Positions 37,407-48,648 of a stretch of DNA of 64,000 nucleotides are shown here, piece by piece; positions within the stretch are counted from its first letter, which is position 1; every line of letters begins with the position of its first letter. The notes below the pieces were generated by a model that ran no database searches, was not told the origin of the DNA, and worked only from the letters and a program-made list of their open reading frames with translations. Source of the DNA: Liriodendron chinense. Lineage: Eukaryota; Streptophyta; Magnoliopsida; Magnoliales; Magnoliaceae. The DNA lies in contig PVNU02000860.1 in the NCBI GenBank assembly GCA_003013855.2, forward strand, positions 18,350 to 82,349, in the 5' to 3' direction. The translations under genes were made by a program, and so were the position numbers.

Positions 37407-37480
37407 GTGGGAGAAGCGTTGCAGGCTGCGATGAAAGCAGGGGTAGATAGGAAAGATCTTTTTATCACTTCCAAGTTGTG
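37407..37480 (+). CDS. Aldo-keto reductase copy 2, exon 3
   Basis: Encodes VGEALQAAMKAGVDRKDLFITSKLW, with the catalytic Lys in TSKLW. The Trp codon is split by the donor (TTGTG before GTATGG, phase 2). This matches exon 4 of copy 1, which starts with the missing G and continues CTDLAPE. No exon 4 follows before the giant retrotransposon begins at 37965, so the remainder must lie right of the window if this gene is whole. Confidence 0.85.
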
Positions 37481-37964
37481 GTATGGACTTTATATCTAGA
37501 ACTATTCAATTAGCTTTAGGTGTCCTTTGAAAATTTAAAGCACAAGGCAAGAATTTTTGTCATTTAAGGGATTTTGGTTTGTTTTGAAAATATATATTCA
37601 AAACCAGTGATTTAACAGTCAGTGAGAATAGTATGGAATAAAATTCACTTCTAATCTTTAGTATCATCTTCAATCTTCATTTCATATTCTCAACTCCTTT
37701 ATGTTATCACTTCCTATCATGTATTCCATTTTTGCTGTTGTAGATTTATTGCACGGTGATTAAGTTCTCATCCTTAAGAAAGGTTGTATGCCGTTCTTGG
37801 GTCAGGTGAGAGCTTAGCTAGGGGTAGGAAAAGTGGGAAGAAATCACATATGAAGGGGCAACATGAATAATTCAATTGATTCAACAAATTCATTCATTGT
37901 AATCATATCAAGCTGAAGGGGATTGGTCTTTGATCTCGATCTTGCTCAGTTGTAGGAACATTGC
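37481..37964 (+). other. Start of AKR intron 3
   Basis: AT-rich sequence after the GT donor with no recognisable element; it runs up to the LTR edge at 37965. Confidence 0.6.
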
Positions 37965-39378
37965 TGTGGACCCTCGCCGATTTTCCCCGCGCTCCCACAC
38001 GACGTCGTTCTCCCTTTCCCTTTCGGAAGAAGAAGAAGAAGAGGTGCGTGAGTGCGAAATCGCCGTTTGTGCCACTGGCTTGCCTCGTTCTCGAGGGCTT
38101 CGTTTGGTTGTCGTATTGAGCTGAATATGTTTAAGTGAATTTATATAAGACCAGAGTCGCCACTAGCCGGTTACTTCGAATCTACAGTCGGCTAGACCCC
38201 GTAGAAACGTTAGAGAAGGGAATCCGAAGATTCCTTCCTCTAAAATGACTCCTGTTGATCTGCGGTCAGAGATTCAAGGTAAGGGATCACGGTTACAGGG
38301 TGGGAAGAGGTTAAGCACCCCACACACTGCCCGTACCGAAGTACGGTCTCTACTTCACAGAATCGATCGAATACTTGAAAGTCTAATTTAATCCTCGTAT
38401 ATTCTCATGGATGACATGATGCATGAATGCGGGTCTGAACAGTAAGAGTTTCTGATGGGCAGGTTCCAACAACGGGCAAGCCCAGAGCGTACGCTCGAAC
38501 TGACAGGTGCTTAATATAAAGACATATGCATGTGTGTTTGAGTAATCAAGGTGCTTGTAGTGAAGCAGGGGGGTTGGAAGAAAAGTAAATGTTGCACTTA
38601 TGCTAGATGCAAATGAGATGATGCTGGAAAATGAGTAGCTGGGTGGACGGAGGTGTCGCAAGGATTGGCTTCGAGTGGCTGGATCAAGACTTGGATGGCT
38701 TGGGAGGCTCGGACCAGTGGTCAGGCTGGGCTGGACCAGGGCTAGACTCTCCTCACTCGGCTCTCCTTGGTGGAAAAATGGGCTAAAGGGTGGAGAGATG
38801 GACTCAGAGCTCTCGGGCTGAAATGGACTCGAATGGCTTTGAATTGATTGTTGAAATGAGAAGGGGAGGGGGGTATTTATAGCAGCAGAGAGTGGCAGCT
38901 CTCGTAATTTTGTCCGGGCGGCCTGCCATGGGCCGCCCGTACGGCCGCTCCTCGGTTTCCAGCGAGTACGGCCGTTCCCTCGGGGCTGCTGTTGGACTCG
39001 CTGGTCGACTCAGTGAGTTGACTCAGCGGGTCGACTCGGTGGTTTGACTCGACGGGTTGACTCGACGGGTTGACTCGGTGTTTTGACTCGACTGGGTTGA
39101 CTCGACGGGTTGACTCAGCGGGTTGACTCAGCGGGTTAACTCAGCGGGTTGACTCAGTGAGTTTGCCTTTTTTGGGATTTTTTGACTGGCCTTTTTTATG
39201 GGGGGGTTTTCTGGGTGGTGTTTAGGACTGGGTTGACTGGGTTCAGGCTTGAACTGGGCTATGGAATGGGGCTTACAAGGGTGAGTTTGGCTGAGTTTGG
39301 ACTTGGGATTTAGGGGTATGGTCCTCCGTTCAACCAGCTATCTCTACCAACAGTGTAGCCGAAGGTGGGGTGTCTACA
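37965..39378 (-). repeat. 3' LTR of the giant element
   Basis: 1414 bp, same boundaries as the copy at 60590-62123. In the first 480 or so bases I count four substitutions and two single-base indels between the two. It includes TATA box TATTTATA (38874-38881, minus-strand TATAAATA), a GC-rich near-palindrome at 38916-38938 and GACTC tandem repeats. Confidence 0.93.
38995..39160. repeat. GACTC-rich tandem repeat in U3 (3' LTR)
   Basis: About a dozen units of GGGTTGACTC with variants (GACGGGTTGACTC, CAGCGGGTTGACTC). The other LTR has the matching array at 61745-61905 with fewer units. Confidence 0.9.
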
Positions 39379-39394
39379 GATGCCCCTCTTTGGC
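39379..39394 (-). other. Polypurine tract
   Basis: On the minus strand GCCAAAGAGGGGCATC abuts the 3' LTR. This is the expected plus-strand DNA primer of an LTR retrotransposon. Confidence 0.8.
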
Positions 39395-39439
39395 AGAGGT
39401 TGCGTGCAACCGAATGCCAAAGCGAGTGGACACCCCACT

Positions 39440-40330
39440 TCTGACCCGGTCATTCATAGATCATGTTCTGAAATCTTTGCTTGCCTTTGCATCTGTGTCA
39501 GTTAATCGTTTGGAGATCGCTCACTCGCACATACCGCGAGAGTTTGGAGAAAACGTTGCGATTGTCCCTGCAGTTTGCTGCAACCTGGGTACCCAATCGC
39601 AACCCTTCCATTCCCGACCGGTACTAACATCGGAAAGGTATAGCAGAGCCTCTACGTCGACAGTCTTACGAGGTTACTGACCCTGTGATTGATTGTATAT
39701 ATGTTTGATGTTTTCCCAGATCACTCCAGGAGTACTTGTTTCGCTTGACTGTCAAAGTGGTTAGACGCCCTGCGTCCGATAGTCTTACGGGATTCTACTA
39801 CGCCGACTTGGACTCAGTCAAGGTACTTCAGGCATCCACGCCTAGGTATGTGCAGGTGGGCTTTTCCACCCGGTCTGCTGGTTTTGATGCTTGGTTTGCA
39901 ATTCATTCTTTCCTTGATTGTGGTCTGGAATCTTTGTTATCCTTTGTATCTGAGTCAGTTGATTGTCTGGAAATTGATAACTCGCACATACCGCGAGAGT
40001 TTGGAGAAAACGTTGCGATTGTCCCTGCAGTTTGCTGCAACCTGGGTACCCAATCGCAACCCTTCCATTCCCGATCGGTACTAACACCGGAAAGGTACAG
40101 CAGAGCCTCTGCGTCGACAGTCTTACGAGGATGCTGACCCTGAGACTGATTGTGTGATGTTTGATGTTTTCCCAGATCACTCCAGGAGTACTTGTTTCGC
40201 TTGACTGTCAAAGTGGTTAGACGCCCTGCGTCCGATAGTCTTACGGGATTCTACTACGCCGACTTGGACTCAGTCAAGGTACTTCAGGCATCCACGCCTA
40301 GGTATGTGCGGGTGAATTCTTTCCACCAAA
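39440..40330. repeat. Tandem duplication, 457-bp unit
   Basis: CTCGCACATACCGCGAGAG starts at 39524 and again at 39981. Both units run through GCAACCTGGGTACCCAATCG and CAGGCATCCACGCCTAGG with few differences. A partial third unit may begin near 40340. No domain is found in the open frames it carries. Confidence 0.9.
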
Positions 40331-41296
40331 TCTGCTGATTTGGATACTTGGGTTACAATTCATCCTTTCCACCTGTTCAAATGGTTTCTGTGACCGAGTC
40401 TTTTGGCTTTCATCTTTTTTGTATCTTGGCATGTGGTACGACCGCACTGACACTGGAGTTCGGTTCGACCGTACTTTGAGTGCATTGGATCCGATGATCT
40501 CCGGGGAAACCGCGAGACATTGGATCTTATTTGATTTTTGCGTTGGCTCCTACTCAGAGATATGGAAGATCTCCTGGTGTGTTGGAGGCAGAACGCTCTA
40601 CTGAGAAAATATTTTTGGGTTTTTGAAAAGATACCCACTCTGGGGAGTGATACTCCGTGGGGTTTTTATTTGCAAATAGAAATATTTTTTGTCTTTTTGA
40701 AATGAAAATCTGGTTCGCATGTGCCTCCACTAGGGATGCCTGTGGGGTCTTTAGCTAACCGACTTTTATTTTGAAAGCAGGTAAACATGATGATTGATGT
40801 GATGGATGCTGATGCATGGAGATGCATGATGAATGCATGGCTTTGGCTCATTCTCTTTCAGTTTGATGATTTTGCTTTTGCTATGGGTGTAGAGAACTTT
40901 GAGCTTATTGCTTGTAGGGTTGTGCTTCCCTTGGGGATTTTTCTTTTTGATACGGAGATTTGGACAGCGGATTGGTCAAGATCCCGACCCGTGGTCGATC
41001 AGGTCCATCGTCCCAAGATGCTGTTTCTTTGCTAATGAGAATGTACGAGGATATCATCCGACTTCAAGATGTTCTTCTGGGCATACATGTGATTGAGATG
41101 GTGTTTGGTTGCCTGTTTTGGTCAAGATTCCAATTTGCGGGCGATTGGATCCGTCATCCCATACTGTGAAGTGAGCGGAGTTCAAGACTCCTGAATTGTA
41201 GTGCTGGGGATGCTAATTTTTGTGATTTTTTTGTAGATATGTGGTCCGAATCTTTACCTGAGCGATCAGGATAGAGATTGGTTATTGAAAACACAG

Positions 41297-41460
41297 GAAA
41301 TATTTTTGTGATTTTTGAAATATTTTGATTGAAAGCAAGGGAAATATTTTTGTGATTTTTGCAGATATTTGATTTGAAAGCGATGGAAATATTTTTGTGA
41401 TTTTTGACAATATTTTCTTTGAAAGCAAGGGAAATATTTTTGTGATTTTTGAAGAGGTGA
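41297..41460. repeat. About 45-bp tandem repeat
   Basis: GAAATATTTTTGTGATTTTTG occurs at 41297, 41341, 41386 and 41431, separated by GAAAGCAAGG-like spacers. The same AT-rich word appears near 55410-55450 close to a candidate intron acceptor. Confidence 0.9.
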
Positions 41461-42029
41461 TTTTGCAATGTTTTTTGTATTTTGTGATTTTTCTGAAATG
41501 CAGGGAAAAGATGTGGAATTTCCATCCACTTCAAGCTTCTACTGCTAGTAAGGCACCCGATCCATTTTACGTCAGCGAGCGAGACGAGTCTCACACAGTT
41601 AAGTGCCGTAGTTTTACATCTTCGGATGAGGAGATTTTGAGGGTTTTCAGTCAACACACCCACAAAGTTGCCTGTTCCTCATGTGCAATGCACATAGACC
41701 ACGTATCGTCCGACGGACTCCTTCGGCCACAAAATGAGCCACATCCTCACATTTCCCTTAGTCAATCCAGTTTGGGGTCTTACGTTGCTCACAATTCCGT
41801 GAGGGTGAGCTCCACCTCCCAACAGCCTTAATCCCCTTCATGAGTTCTAGGAACAGGGAACATCCGTCAGCTTCAACAGCGACTTCCAAATCAAGGTTGT
41901 CTATCACGGTGCGTTCAACACGAACAGGATTGCGGAGTTCTGCCCGCCACAGCCCTTACCTGTTTAAGAGATTCCAGACACCCGTACGATCAAGTGTCAG
42001 CCATGCCTGGAACAGGTTAGGAAAGAAAG

Positions 42030-43262
42030 CCCCCGAGAAGTTAATCCTAGTGTAGTTTTAGGTCTTCGGACCGCTGGGGATAAATTGGTGGGTTGAAATT
42101 GGTGGTGAAAACTTTTTTGTTTTATATTGTATATATATATATATATTTTTTTTTGTTTTGAAAAGGTTCCAGATTTCAACTCGGATGATCAAGGTTGATA
42201 CTGGTTTTTATGGAAAGCTTTAAAATATTTTTGGTATTTTTGAAATGATCCGGGTTATCGCACCATGATCCCCACGGTCGAGGCCGATGCCGGTTTTTAG
42301 TTGAAAGCGAGAAAGGTCCCCCGAGAAATTAATCCCAGTGTAGTTTAAGGTCTTCGGACCATGAAACTGTACAAAAGAGGGGCAAACATGTTTTTTTTGT
42401 TTTTGGAAAAATGTCCGGTGTCAGCGGATGGACAATCCAGACTGATGCCGGTTTTTATTGAAAATCTCTCGGGATGTCGATCCCGACGTAGTTTAAGGTC
42501 TTCGGACCAAAACTTTAAAAGCGGGGCTGGTAATATATTTTTATGATTTTTGAAAATGTCCGGAGTCATTGATCTTGATGTGAGCAAACAAGACCGACGC
42601 CGGCTTTTATTGAAAATCTCTCGGGATGTTGATCCCGACGTAGTTTAAGGTCTTCGGACCCAAAACATGTACAAGAGGGGGCAAACACATTTTTTTATTT
42701 TTCGAAATGATCCAGATCATCAGATCTTGGCCTGAAAGGCTGGGATCGATGCTGGTTTTTATTGAAAATCTCTCGGGATGTTGATCCCGACGTAGTTTAA
42801 GGTCTTCGACCCAAAACTTTAAAAGAGGAAAGACATTTTTTTGTTTTCTTTTTTTTGGAAAAAAAATCTGGGTCATCGATTCTGATTTTGATGGTCGAGA
42901 TCGATACCCATTTTTATTAAAAATCCCTCGGGATCTTGATCCCGACGTAGTTTAAGGTCTTCGGACCATGAAACTGTACAAGTGATGTATATATTTTTTT
43001 GGTTTTCTGAAAATGTCCGGAGCCACCAGATCTTGAAGAAGACTGATGCCGGTTTTATTGACAATCCCTCGGGATCTTGATCCCGACGTAGTTTAAGGTC
43101 TTCGGACCAGAAACTGTACAAGTGATGTATATATTTTTTTTTGGTTTTCTGAAAATGTCCGGAGCCACCAGATCTTGAAGAAGACTGATGCCGGTTTTAT
43201 TGACAATCCCTCGGGATCTTGATCCCGACGTAGTTTAAGGTCTTCGGACCAGAAACTGTACA
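42030..43262. repeat. About 150-bp satellite-like array
   Basis: The word GGTCTTCGG (one variant GGTCTTCGA) starts at 42061, 42349, 42497, 42649, 42801, 42956, 43097 and 43249. Spacing is 141-155 bases apart from one double-length step. Each unit holds CTCGGGAT-TTGATCCCGACGTAG, an inverted CGGGAT...ATCCCG hairpin, followed by an AT-rich run with GAAAATGTCCGG. The last two units are almost identical, so the array is still being homogenised. Confidence 0.92.
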
Positions 43263-45782
43263 AGTGAACAGTAATCAAGGGCGGAGATTCTTGGGATTCT
43301 TCTTGGAATGGTTTGGATCATCTGGTCATGCCTTTGGATGGTTGAGATCATTGTTTGACCAAGTCAAATTCTTCTTTCTTTTTCTTGGAAATTCCATGGA
43401 ACTTTTCCACATCATCCACCCAATTTCTCACCCATTTCTCATGAGATGAGATTTTGGTGAGATTTTCTCTTTTTTCTCACCATTCTCTTCCATCACTTCA
43501 TTCTTACATGAAGGTACAAGATTCACTTGCAACCACCCTTCCCAAGGAGGAGTTCTTCCCAAGGAGAGGGAGAGGGAGGTCGTTTCACCTAGGTAGAGGC
43601 TAGGACGGCCTCCCATGGGCCGCCCGCCTGGTCTCTGCCTCCTGGTCTCTTCAGGGGGCTGGGTAAAAGGGTGCCTTCCTCTTTTCTATATAACATGGGA
43701 CACCCTCCCCCCCTCAAACGTGCAATCTCTCTCTTCTCTCTCTCATACTCTTTCTTTCTTCAAGTTTCCTCTCTCTTCTTTGGTGGTCCTTTGCTCTTTT
43801 CAAGTGGTGGGCCTTAGAGAAATCTTGGGACAGCAAGGTGGTCCTTCTTTGGTGAGTGGTAAAGGTATGGACCACTTCCTTTCTCTTTCTTGTCCTTTTC
43901 CATCTTCATTGTCTCTTCTCATGATCCTTTTTCTTTTTCATGTAGCTATTCAAAGGGGTGTGAAGGTGGGCCCAAGCATTCTTGATCTTTTCTTAGATCT
44001 CAAGTCTTTCAAAGGTGGTGCATGGAGAAGGACATTGCAAGCTCTCCACTTCATCATTTTTTCCTTTTTCACACTCCCTCCATGTGCATGTAAGGAGTAA
44101 TTTTGCCATGTCATCAAGTGTGCATGGCAAAATACTCTATCTTTTTCATGGGAGTTGGGCCTCTTTTCATGTGTATCAAATGGACTCAAAGTGAAGTCAT
44201 GGCCCTTGGTGTATTTGATGGGCCCAATGCTTCATTTTGGGCTCCCTCATGCTTTCTTGCCTTTGTCATTTTTCCTTTGGAACTATCCTTTCTTTTCCCC
44301 CTTCTTTTCAAGATTTGGGCCCATGGGCATGGTAGGGCCCATCTCAAGTTTTGGGCTCATGGGGCTCACTTTGGGTGACCCCATCTTTCTTTACATGTGT
44401 ATGGATCAAGGTGGCTAGCCCATTCTTCATTTTGGATCTCAAGTGGGCTAGTTTTCCTAGTTGGGCCTTTATGGACAAGTGGCCCAACTCTTCCATATGA
44501 TGTACCTCCTTGTACAAAGTGTAGTGGGCTCCTTGAAGTTTTTCATGTGGATGGGCTTTTGGGCCTTCATTGAAACTTGGGCACTTCTTTGAACCATGTG
44601 TGCCCCACTACACTTTGTCCATGTGGATTTTTTATTTTCATGCTCTTTTCTTTAATGGATGGAGGACTTGAGCTACTTGACCATCTACAAGTCCCATGAG
44701 TGAGTTGTTCCCACAATCTCACTAAGTTCAAATGGTTTTCTTTGTGGTAGGATTGTGGTTCTCAAGAGTTTCCCTTAGATGTTATCAACCTCAAATGGAT
44801 GATTCTCAAGTGAGCTATCCATACAACCATGGGTCCTTGATCTTTTCTTTGGGGACTTGGTGGGTCATCCACTATCATTCTCAAGTATGAGTGGTTTTTC
44901 TTTCCATTTGTGGGAAAGAATGATACCCATAGGTTGCCCATTTTTGTCCCACGCCTTGGGACATTTTGGATTTTGATATTCAAGTGGGCTATGTGTAACA
45001 TTCTTATCCATTTTCATGATGGTTGGGTGACTCATCAAGCCATGCTCTTTTGTGCTCAAATGGTCTCCCTTTTGGTGAAAAAGTTGGTGCACATAAGTTG
45101 CCCAAACTTGCCTTTTCATGGGTATTTTCAACTTTGATTCTTCATATGGGCTATGTGCATCGACTTTCTACCCTTAGATTCTTTGATTCATATGTTTGTG
45201 GGTAGACTTCCTTGTTGCATTTTCGTGGTCAAAATTTTCATCAAGATGAGGCACATAAGGTTGCCCATGGTTAACCCATGAATGGGTCCTCATGTTCTTC
45301 AAGTGGGCTATGTGCTCTCTTCAATCCATTGAGATGAGGCATTTGGGTTGCTCTTGGGGACCCGTTTCCTTTCTATTCCCCACTTGTCCATGCACATGTG
45401 TAAAAAGATGGAAACATCTTAAGTGAGAGCCATGGCCTTGGCATAAAAAATGGACCAATCCTTGGCCACATATGGACTTTGAAAAGGGATTTCTCATGTG
45501 AAGTAGGATTCTTGTTCTTTGTTGATCTCATGGCACTTGAGTGCATTTGTTGTCCAAAATGTGTCCTTGGATGATGGACTTTTCTTACCTGAGGCATGCC
45601 ATGCCACCTTCTTTAAGGCAGGCCTTACTTTTTCCAATGGGTCCAACACATATCCTAAGTGACACATGGAGTTGGACTTTAGATTTTGCATTTGAATGTG
45701 AGTCCAATCCCATGGGTTTCTTGGATGAGAATTTGGATTTTAATGGGTAAAGGGACTTACCTTGCCAAGCTTGTAGGATTCC
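43263..45782 (+). other. Leader and upstream region of the antisense PMD gene
   Basis: Contains a candidate TATA box, then a CT-rich leader (about 43725-43780) and about 2 kb of loosely repeated CAAGTGGGCTATGTG-like words. Open frames here are short and unlike any domain I know. Whether the leader is spliced cannot be judged. Confidence 0.5.
43602..43693 (+). promoter_or_regulatory. Candidate plus-strand promoter for the PMD gene
   Basis: CTATATAAC (TATATAA at 43687-43693) is followed about 35 bases later by a CTCTCTCTTCTCTC leader, the usual look of a plant core promoter. A GC-rich near-palindrome (ACGGCCTCCCATGGGCCGCCC, 43605-43625) lies about 60 bases upstream. The same palindrome stands next to the TATA box in the element's LTRs. 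Confidence 0.5.
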
Positions 45783-47277
45783 ATGGCGGATGGTACTAGG
45801 GGCCACCAAGTGGTTGACGAGGATGATCCTGCTTTCATTGTCCGCCGAGGGGACCACATGTGTTCCCTAGCTATGGAGCATCAACCTCTTCCTGCTATCA
45901 AGGGTCGAGGTACCAGGGATCGCTGGGACAATTGGATGAAGGAGCCACAGCCCTTGCTTGAGCGAGTACTAGATGGTACTCCTTTTGCTCGCCTCCTCAC
46001 CCTACGCTTCCATAATAACGACGCCAACCGTATGATGCTTGCGGCCCTTTGTGAGAGGTGGCGGGATGAGACCCACACCTTTCAACTCCCTTGTGGAGAA
46101 TGGGGGATAACCCCTTTGGACATTTACATGCAGATAGGTTTCCCGTTTCATGGGGCAATTGTCCCTCAAGTTAGCTCTTTAGCTCCCCTCTCTTCCACTG
46201 ATTGGCTGCGGCTTGTCGGTGACGTCCCTCCTGAGGGTGAATTCCAAGGCCATCAGGTGAAGATGCGATGGTTTTACAACAATTTTGCTTCCGTCGTCCC
46301 TACCACCGAGCGAGAGGCCCTCCACAAGGCGCGGGCCATGATCACTTATGCTTTTGGATCCTTTCTTTTTTGCCATGCGAATGAGAGAGTTGATCCTAAA
46401 TTTCTTCGTTTAGTCGAGGATCTTCATCACCCCTATAACTGGAATGGGGCCATCCTGACCCGTCTCTTTCAAGGTCTGGACAAGACCTGTCGGCATAGCC
46501 GGTCCTTCACAGGCTTCTGGCCTGTTGTTGAGGTACCTCTTCTTTCATCCTCTTTGGAGCCGTTTGCCTCCTTTCTCTCTCTGATCATTAAATGTACTTT
46601 CATCCAGACCTGCTTTTATGACCATTTTCCGCACCTTGCGCCGAGGATGCGAGATGACATTGAACCCGCTCAGTATCGCCACATGTACTGGCATCAGCAG
46701 AATCATCAGCGGAACTCCCGAGTTCCCGGGGACAATTGGCGTGCTGATATAGACGGGCTGACCGTTGAGGACGTAAGTATCTTGCTTGTCTTTGTCCTTG
46801 TACTGTACTTGTAACTGATCGTGGTAACCTCTTCTGCTGCAGTTTGCCCGGATGCCGTACGCTAGTTTCCCTCTCTACTACACACCCCAGCGCGTGGAGG
46901 CATATGATGCTTCATGTCTCCGTATTATGCTTTCTGACGCTGAGTCCTTCCAATGGTACTTGGGAGAGAGATTGCTTCGGCAAGTCACTGGGGTAGCTCG
47001 GGTCCCCTGTTCTGCACCTCCTCCAGCTGCTCGGATGCGAGCTGATGAGAGAGTTGAGGCCCTAGTGGGCCAGCCTGGCTTCCGTTTCACGATCCCGGAT
47101 CGTGATTATGACGAGTGGTATCTGCTATTTGGCCAGGGGCCTTTGCTTCCTTCGCTTTACTTTCCAGGTGGCCGTCGCAGGTATGCTGGAGGTTCAGTGA
47201 CTGCTCCTTTGATGGATCTTTATCGTCGGGAGCGGGACGCGAGGAGGGGCGATGATGATTATGTTGGTGACTTGTAG
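45783..47277 (+). CDS. Plant mobile domain (PMD) protein, antisense gene of the retrotransposon
   Basis: Three exons, 45783-46532, 46608-46772 and 46843-47277 (TAG), join in phase 0 to about 449 residues. Introns are 75 and 70 bases with GT...AG ends (GAGGTACCT/CATCCAG and GACGTAAGT/TGCTGCAG). Motifs match the plant mobile domain (MAIN/MAIL1 type): TFQLPCGEWGITPLDIYMQIGFP near residue 100, ARAMITYAFGSFLF near 185, YNWNGAILTRLFQGLDKTCR near 225, and YDHFPHLAPR at the start of exon 2. PMD proteins are nuclear factors linked to silencing, and PMD domains are carried by both DNA transposons and Ty3 elements. It lies on the strand opposite gag-pol, between integrase and the 3' LTR. The frame is open throughout, unlike the element's own pol. 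Role in the element is unknown; opposing host silencing is an inference. The ATG is the first in frame. Confidence 0.82.
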
Positions 47278-48648
47278 CTGGCTCTGCTTTATATGGCCTT
47301 GTACTTTTGTTTTTGTCCCCTTTTGTATCAAGCTCTTTTGGATGAATATACAGGCTTTGATTTCTCCCAAATTCCTTGGTGATGTCTGGATGCTTTGACT
47401 CTTGACTCATTCCTTCATGATTTGAGACTGCTTAGTTGCATGGGTGATGACTTGAATGGTTCAGATTGCTTGATTAGGCCTTGTGGGCCCACTTGATGTT
47501 TAGATTTTGGATTTTGGCCCTTCTTTTGATGATCGAACCTTTGATCTTGCTGCTCCATGACTTGTGTAAGCTCTCCAATGGTTTGGATCTTGATGATTTG
47601 GCCCTTGAATGGTTCAGATTGATGGATTTGGCCCTGTGGGCCCACTTGATGTTTAGATCTTGGATTTTGGCCCTTCTTTTGATGATCGAACCTTTGATCT
47701 TGTTGTTTCATGGCTCATGTAGGTTCTTCAATGGTTTGGATCATGATGATCTAGTCTTTGAATGGCTTGGATTGCTTGTGGCCCCTACTTGATCAACTTT
47801 CCTTCTTTTTGACTTGATCAGCCATGTTCTGGCCGCATTGCTCCGTGATTGGACCGGTGGGGCACCTTTTATATGATCTTGATCAGCCTCAGTCGAAATC
47901 TGGAGTGGACCGGAGCCTTGGGCGGCCCATGGAGCGCCATCTGCTGACGTGGACTGTCAGCCTCACCTACCAAGAACCTTGGAGCCAATCCCGCGGAGAG
48001 AGAGGAACCGCGTCCGTACGGGCGGCCCAGGGCAGGCCGCCCAGAGCTCGTCTCTTGAGCGGCCTGGGCTGGTTCGTGCTCGGACATTCCCTGCTGTCCT
48101 TTTCTCTTGTCCCCTATCCCTCTGCACTGGATCCTTCGATTCCAGCCATGAATCTACATTTTGTCCCTTCTTTCCTTCTCTTTTTGTCATGTTCTTTGTT
48201 GATCCTTTCTTGGGCAGCCATTGATGATGGCTTGTGGGCCATTGTGGGAGAGGTTAGTGGGTCCCACACTTCAGCACTTAATGAAGGCTTTAAAGATGAT
48301 GAAGTGCCTTTGATTGATGGTGGAGATGGAGCATTAAATGGGGGCATTAATGAAGATTTAAGCTTGGTGGTTGGTGGAGCTTTGAATGGCCCCATTAATG
48401 GTGGGATGGCTGAAATTTCTGATTTGAATGGGCCTTTGATTGTGGGAGAAATGGATGGTATGGATAGGATGATGAGGTGGGACATGGGTGAAGCTATGCA
48501 TCCCTTGAGTGTGGGCCCCATGGATGATGTGATGGATGGTGATGATGGGACTATGAGGGACATAGATGGGCTGATCTCATGTCTGGATGGGATGGATGGT
48601 TCAGATGGTACCTTTGACGGTTTGGATGCTCTGGATGAGGGCTGAGAT
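47278..48648. other. Region between the two antisense genes
   Basis: Holds a 153-bp tandem duplication (about 47450-47740), two GGGCGGCCC-type GC-rich blocks (47919-47945, 48018-48052), and a GATGG-rich, D/G/M-biased low-complexity stretch (48225-48640). It may include the promoter and leader of the following gene. No confident coding start. Confidence 0.5.
47450..47740. repeat. Tandem duplication, 153-bp unit
   Basis: GTGGGCCCACTTGATGTTTAG starts at 47483 and 47636, and both units continue through TTTTGATGATCGAACCTTTG. Confidence 0.9.

Noticed and set aside
39297..40137. Two similar frames of 127 and 133 residues
   Set aside because: They are the two units of the 457-bp tandem duplication; similarity comes from DNA duplication and no domain is seen.
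42030..43262. CRISPR-like array
   Set aside because: Whole 150-base units are similar, with no short repeat plus unique spacer pattern, and this is plant DNA.
43615..44378. 161- and 91-residue plus-strand frames upstream of the PMD gene
   Set aside because: Phe/Leu/Ser-rich from pyrimidine-rich leader; no start context or domain.
47824..48645. 273-residue plus-strand frame before the second antisense gene
   Set aside because: GC-rich repeat blocks followed by a GATGG-driven D/G/M-rich stretch; looks like leader or low complexity rather than a gene, though part could belong to the gene's 5' end.
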